Below, in pieces: positions 63,753 to 64,000 of a DNA stretch of 64,000 nt. Below the pieces are notes generated by a model. That model had not been told where the DNA came from and searched no databases. It saw only the letters and a program-made list of their open reading frames with translations. Location: NCBI GenBank assembly GCA_041684965.1, contig JAWLGR010000012.1, positions 62,001-126,000 of the forward strand, in the 5' to 3' direction. The stretch's first letter is position 1, and the number at the start of each line of letters is the position of its first letter. Source of the stretch: Mariniphaga sp041684965 (GTDB lineage: Bacteria; Bacteroidota; Bacteroidia; Bacteroidales; Prolixibacteraceae). Position numbers and translations under genes: made by a program.

Positions 63753-63998
63753 CTATATTTCTTTTTTGTAATCTAATACAAGAAAGGCCAATAAGGCTAA
63801 AAATACAGCCGATAGTGCGGAAAAAAATACTATTATCCAGCGTACCGGATATGTTTTATCGTCTGCAGCAAATGGGAACTCAACAATATGACTGTATGTA
63901 ATATCTTTCTCGTATTCATTAAGGTTCAATTCATAAATTGCTTTGATGCGTTCTATTTCCTGGAGAACATGATCAAAGCTTACTTCAAGTGACCGCAT
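63753..63998 (-). CDS. C-terminal part of a Wzz-like chain-length protein (truncated by window edge)
   Basis: The frame is open to the right edge; the ATG at 63996-63998 is probably internal. The visible 81 residues have a coiled-coil-like stretch (IERIKAIYELNLNEYEKDI), then a conserved PVRWIIVFFSALSAVFLALL membrane helix and a short basic tail. This is the ending of polysaccharide co-polymerases without the kinase domain. It lies 7 bp upstream of the ligase-like gene. Confidence 0.65.
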   Translation of the reverse strand: MRSLEVSFDHVLQEIERIKAIYELNLNEYEKDITYSHIVEFPFAADDKTYPVRWIIVFFSALSAVFLALLAFLVLDYKKEI

Positions 63999-64000
63999 TT

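Overview
The window looks like a chromosomal piece of a member of the Bacteroidota, probably a marine- or sediment-type Bacteroidales/Marinilabiliales relative (Prolixibacteraceae-like; this rank is inference). The evidence is a type IX secretion (T9SS) C-terminal sorting domain, a UpxY-type antiterminator at the head of a capsule operon, Bacteroidota-restricted families (DUF2723, DUF6427, the CcsBA fusion), AT-rich intergenic DNA, start codons mostly without Shine-Dalgarno sequences, and several TAnnTTTG-type -7 boxes. A run of exactly 100 N at 26939-27038 shows that this is a draft scaffold. No rRNA, tRNA, CRISPR array or complete insertion sequence was seen.

Layout. (1) 1-6978: the end of an outer-membrane barrel gene (apparently frameshifted), then a respiratory module of a mono-heme cytochrome c, a heptaheme cytochrome with a membrane tail, a b561-type cytochrome, a heptaheme NapC/NirT-like protein and the haem-attachment factor CcsBA. 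(2) 7333-11826: a DMT permease and a TPR protein on the minus strand, diverging from lipA-lipB. (3) 12398-19583: a periplasmic oxidative sugar cluster of two Gfo/Idh/MocA oxidoreductases, one DUF1080 protein and a HEAT-DUF1080-DUF1080 fusion, followed by a convergent class II fructose-bisphosphate aldolase. (4) 20995-27587: two tandem paralogous secreted beta-helix proteins. The second carries extra cadherin-like, Ig-like and carbohydrate-binding modules in a 1401-bp internal tandem repeat, plus a T9SS tail; the assembly gap lies in this repeat. (5) 50900 down to 28008, all on the minus strand: a capsule/exopolysaccharide operon of about 23 kb that starts with an orphan IS3-type OrfA and UpxY. 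It continues through nucleotide-sugar genes (rfbF, LhgO-like, rfbC, SDR, C-methyltransferase), glycosyltransferases, Wzx, Wzy, an ATP-grasp enzyme, WecG, a Gfo/Idh-AKR-like pair and a WbaP-type initiating transferase to Wza, Wzc and a small HAD protein. (6) 52129-62238: an Fe-S protein divergent from a Crp/Fnr regulator, then pgeF, a DUF2723 GT-C protein, purD, a DUF6427 protein, tsaB, a DUF3108 protein and efp. (7) 62285-63998, minus strand: an O-antigen ligase-like protein and the end of a Wzz-like protein, which begin a second polysaccharide locus running off the right edge.

How the parts work together. The capsule operon is the clearest system: UpxY would keep polymerase going through the long transcript, the sugar genes make an unusual (probably branched deoxy) sugar, and WbaP, the glycosyltransferases, Wzx, Wzy, Wza and Wzc build and export the polymer. 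The most unusual things are the orphan OrfA-UpxY pair behind a 1.2-kb non-coding leader, the self-consistent prediction that the 100-N gap hides 924 bp, the 11-bp inverted iteron block at 27846-27931, the cytochrome module without a recognisable terminal reductase, and the DUF1080/HEAT oxidative glycan cluster. No single region can be claimed as a new system from sequence alone.
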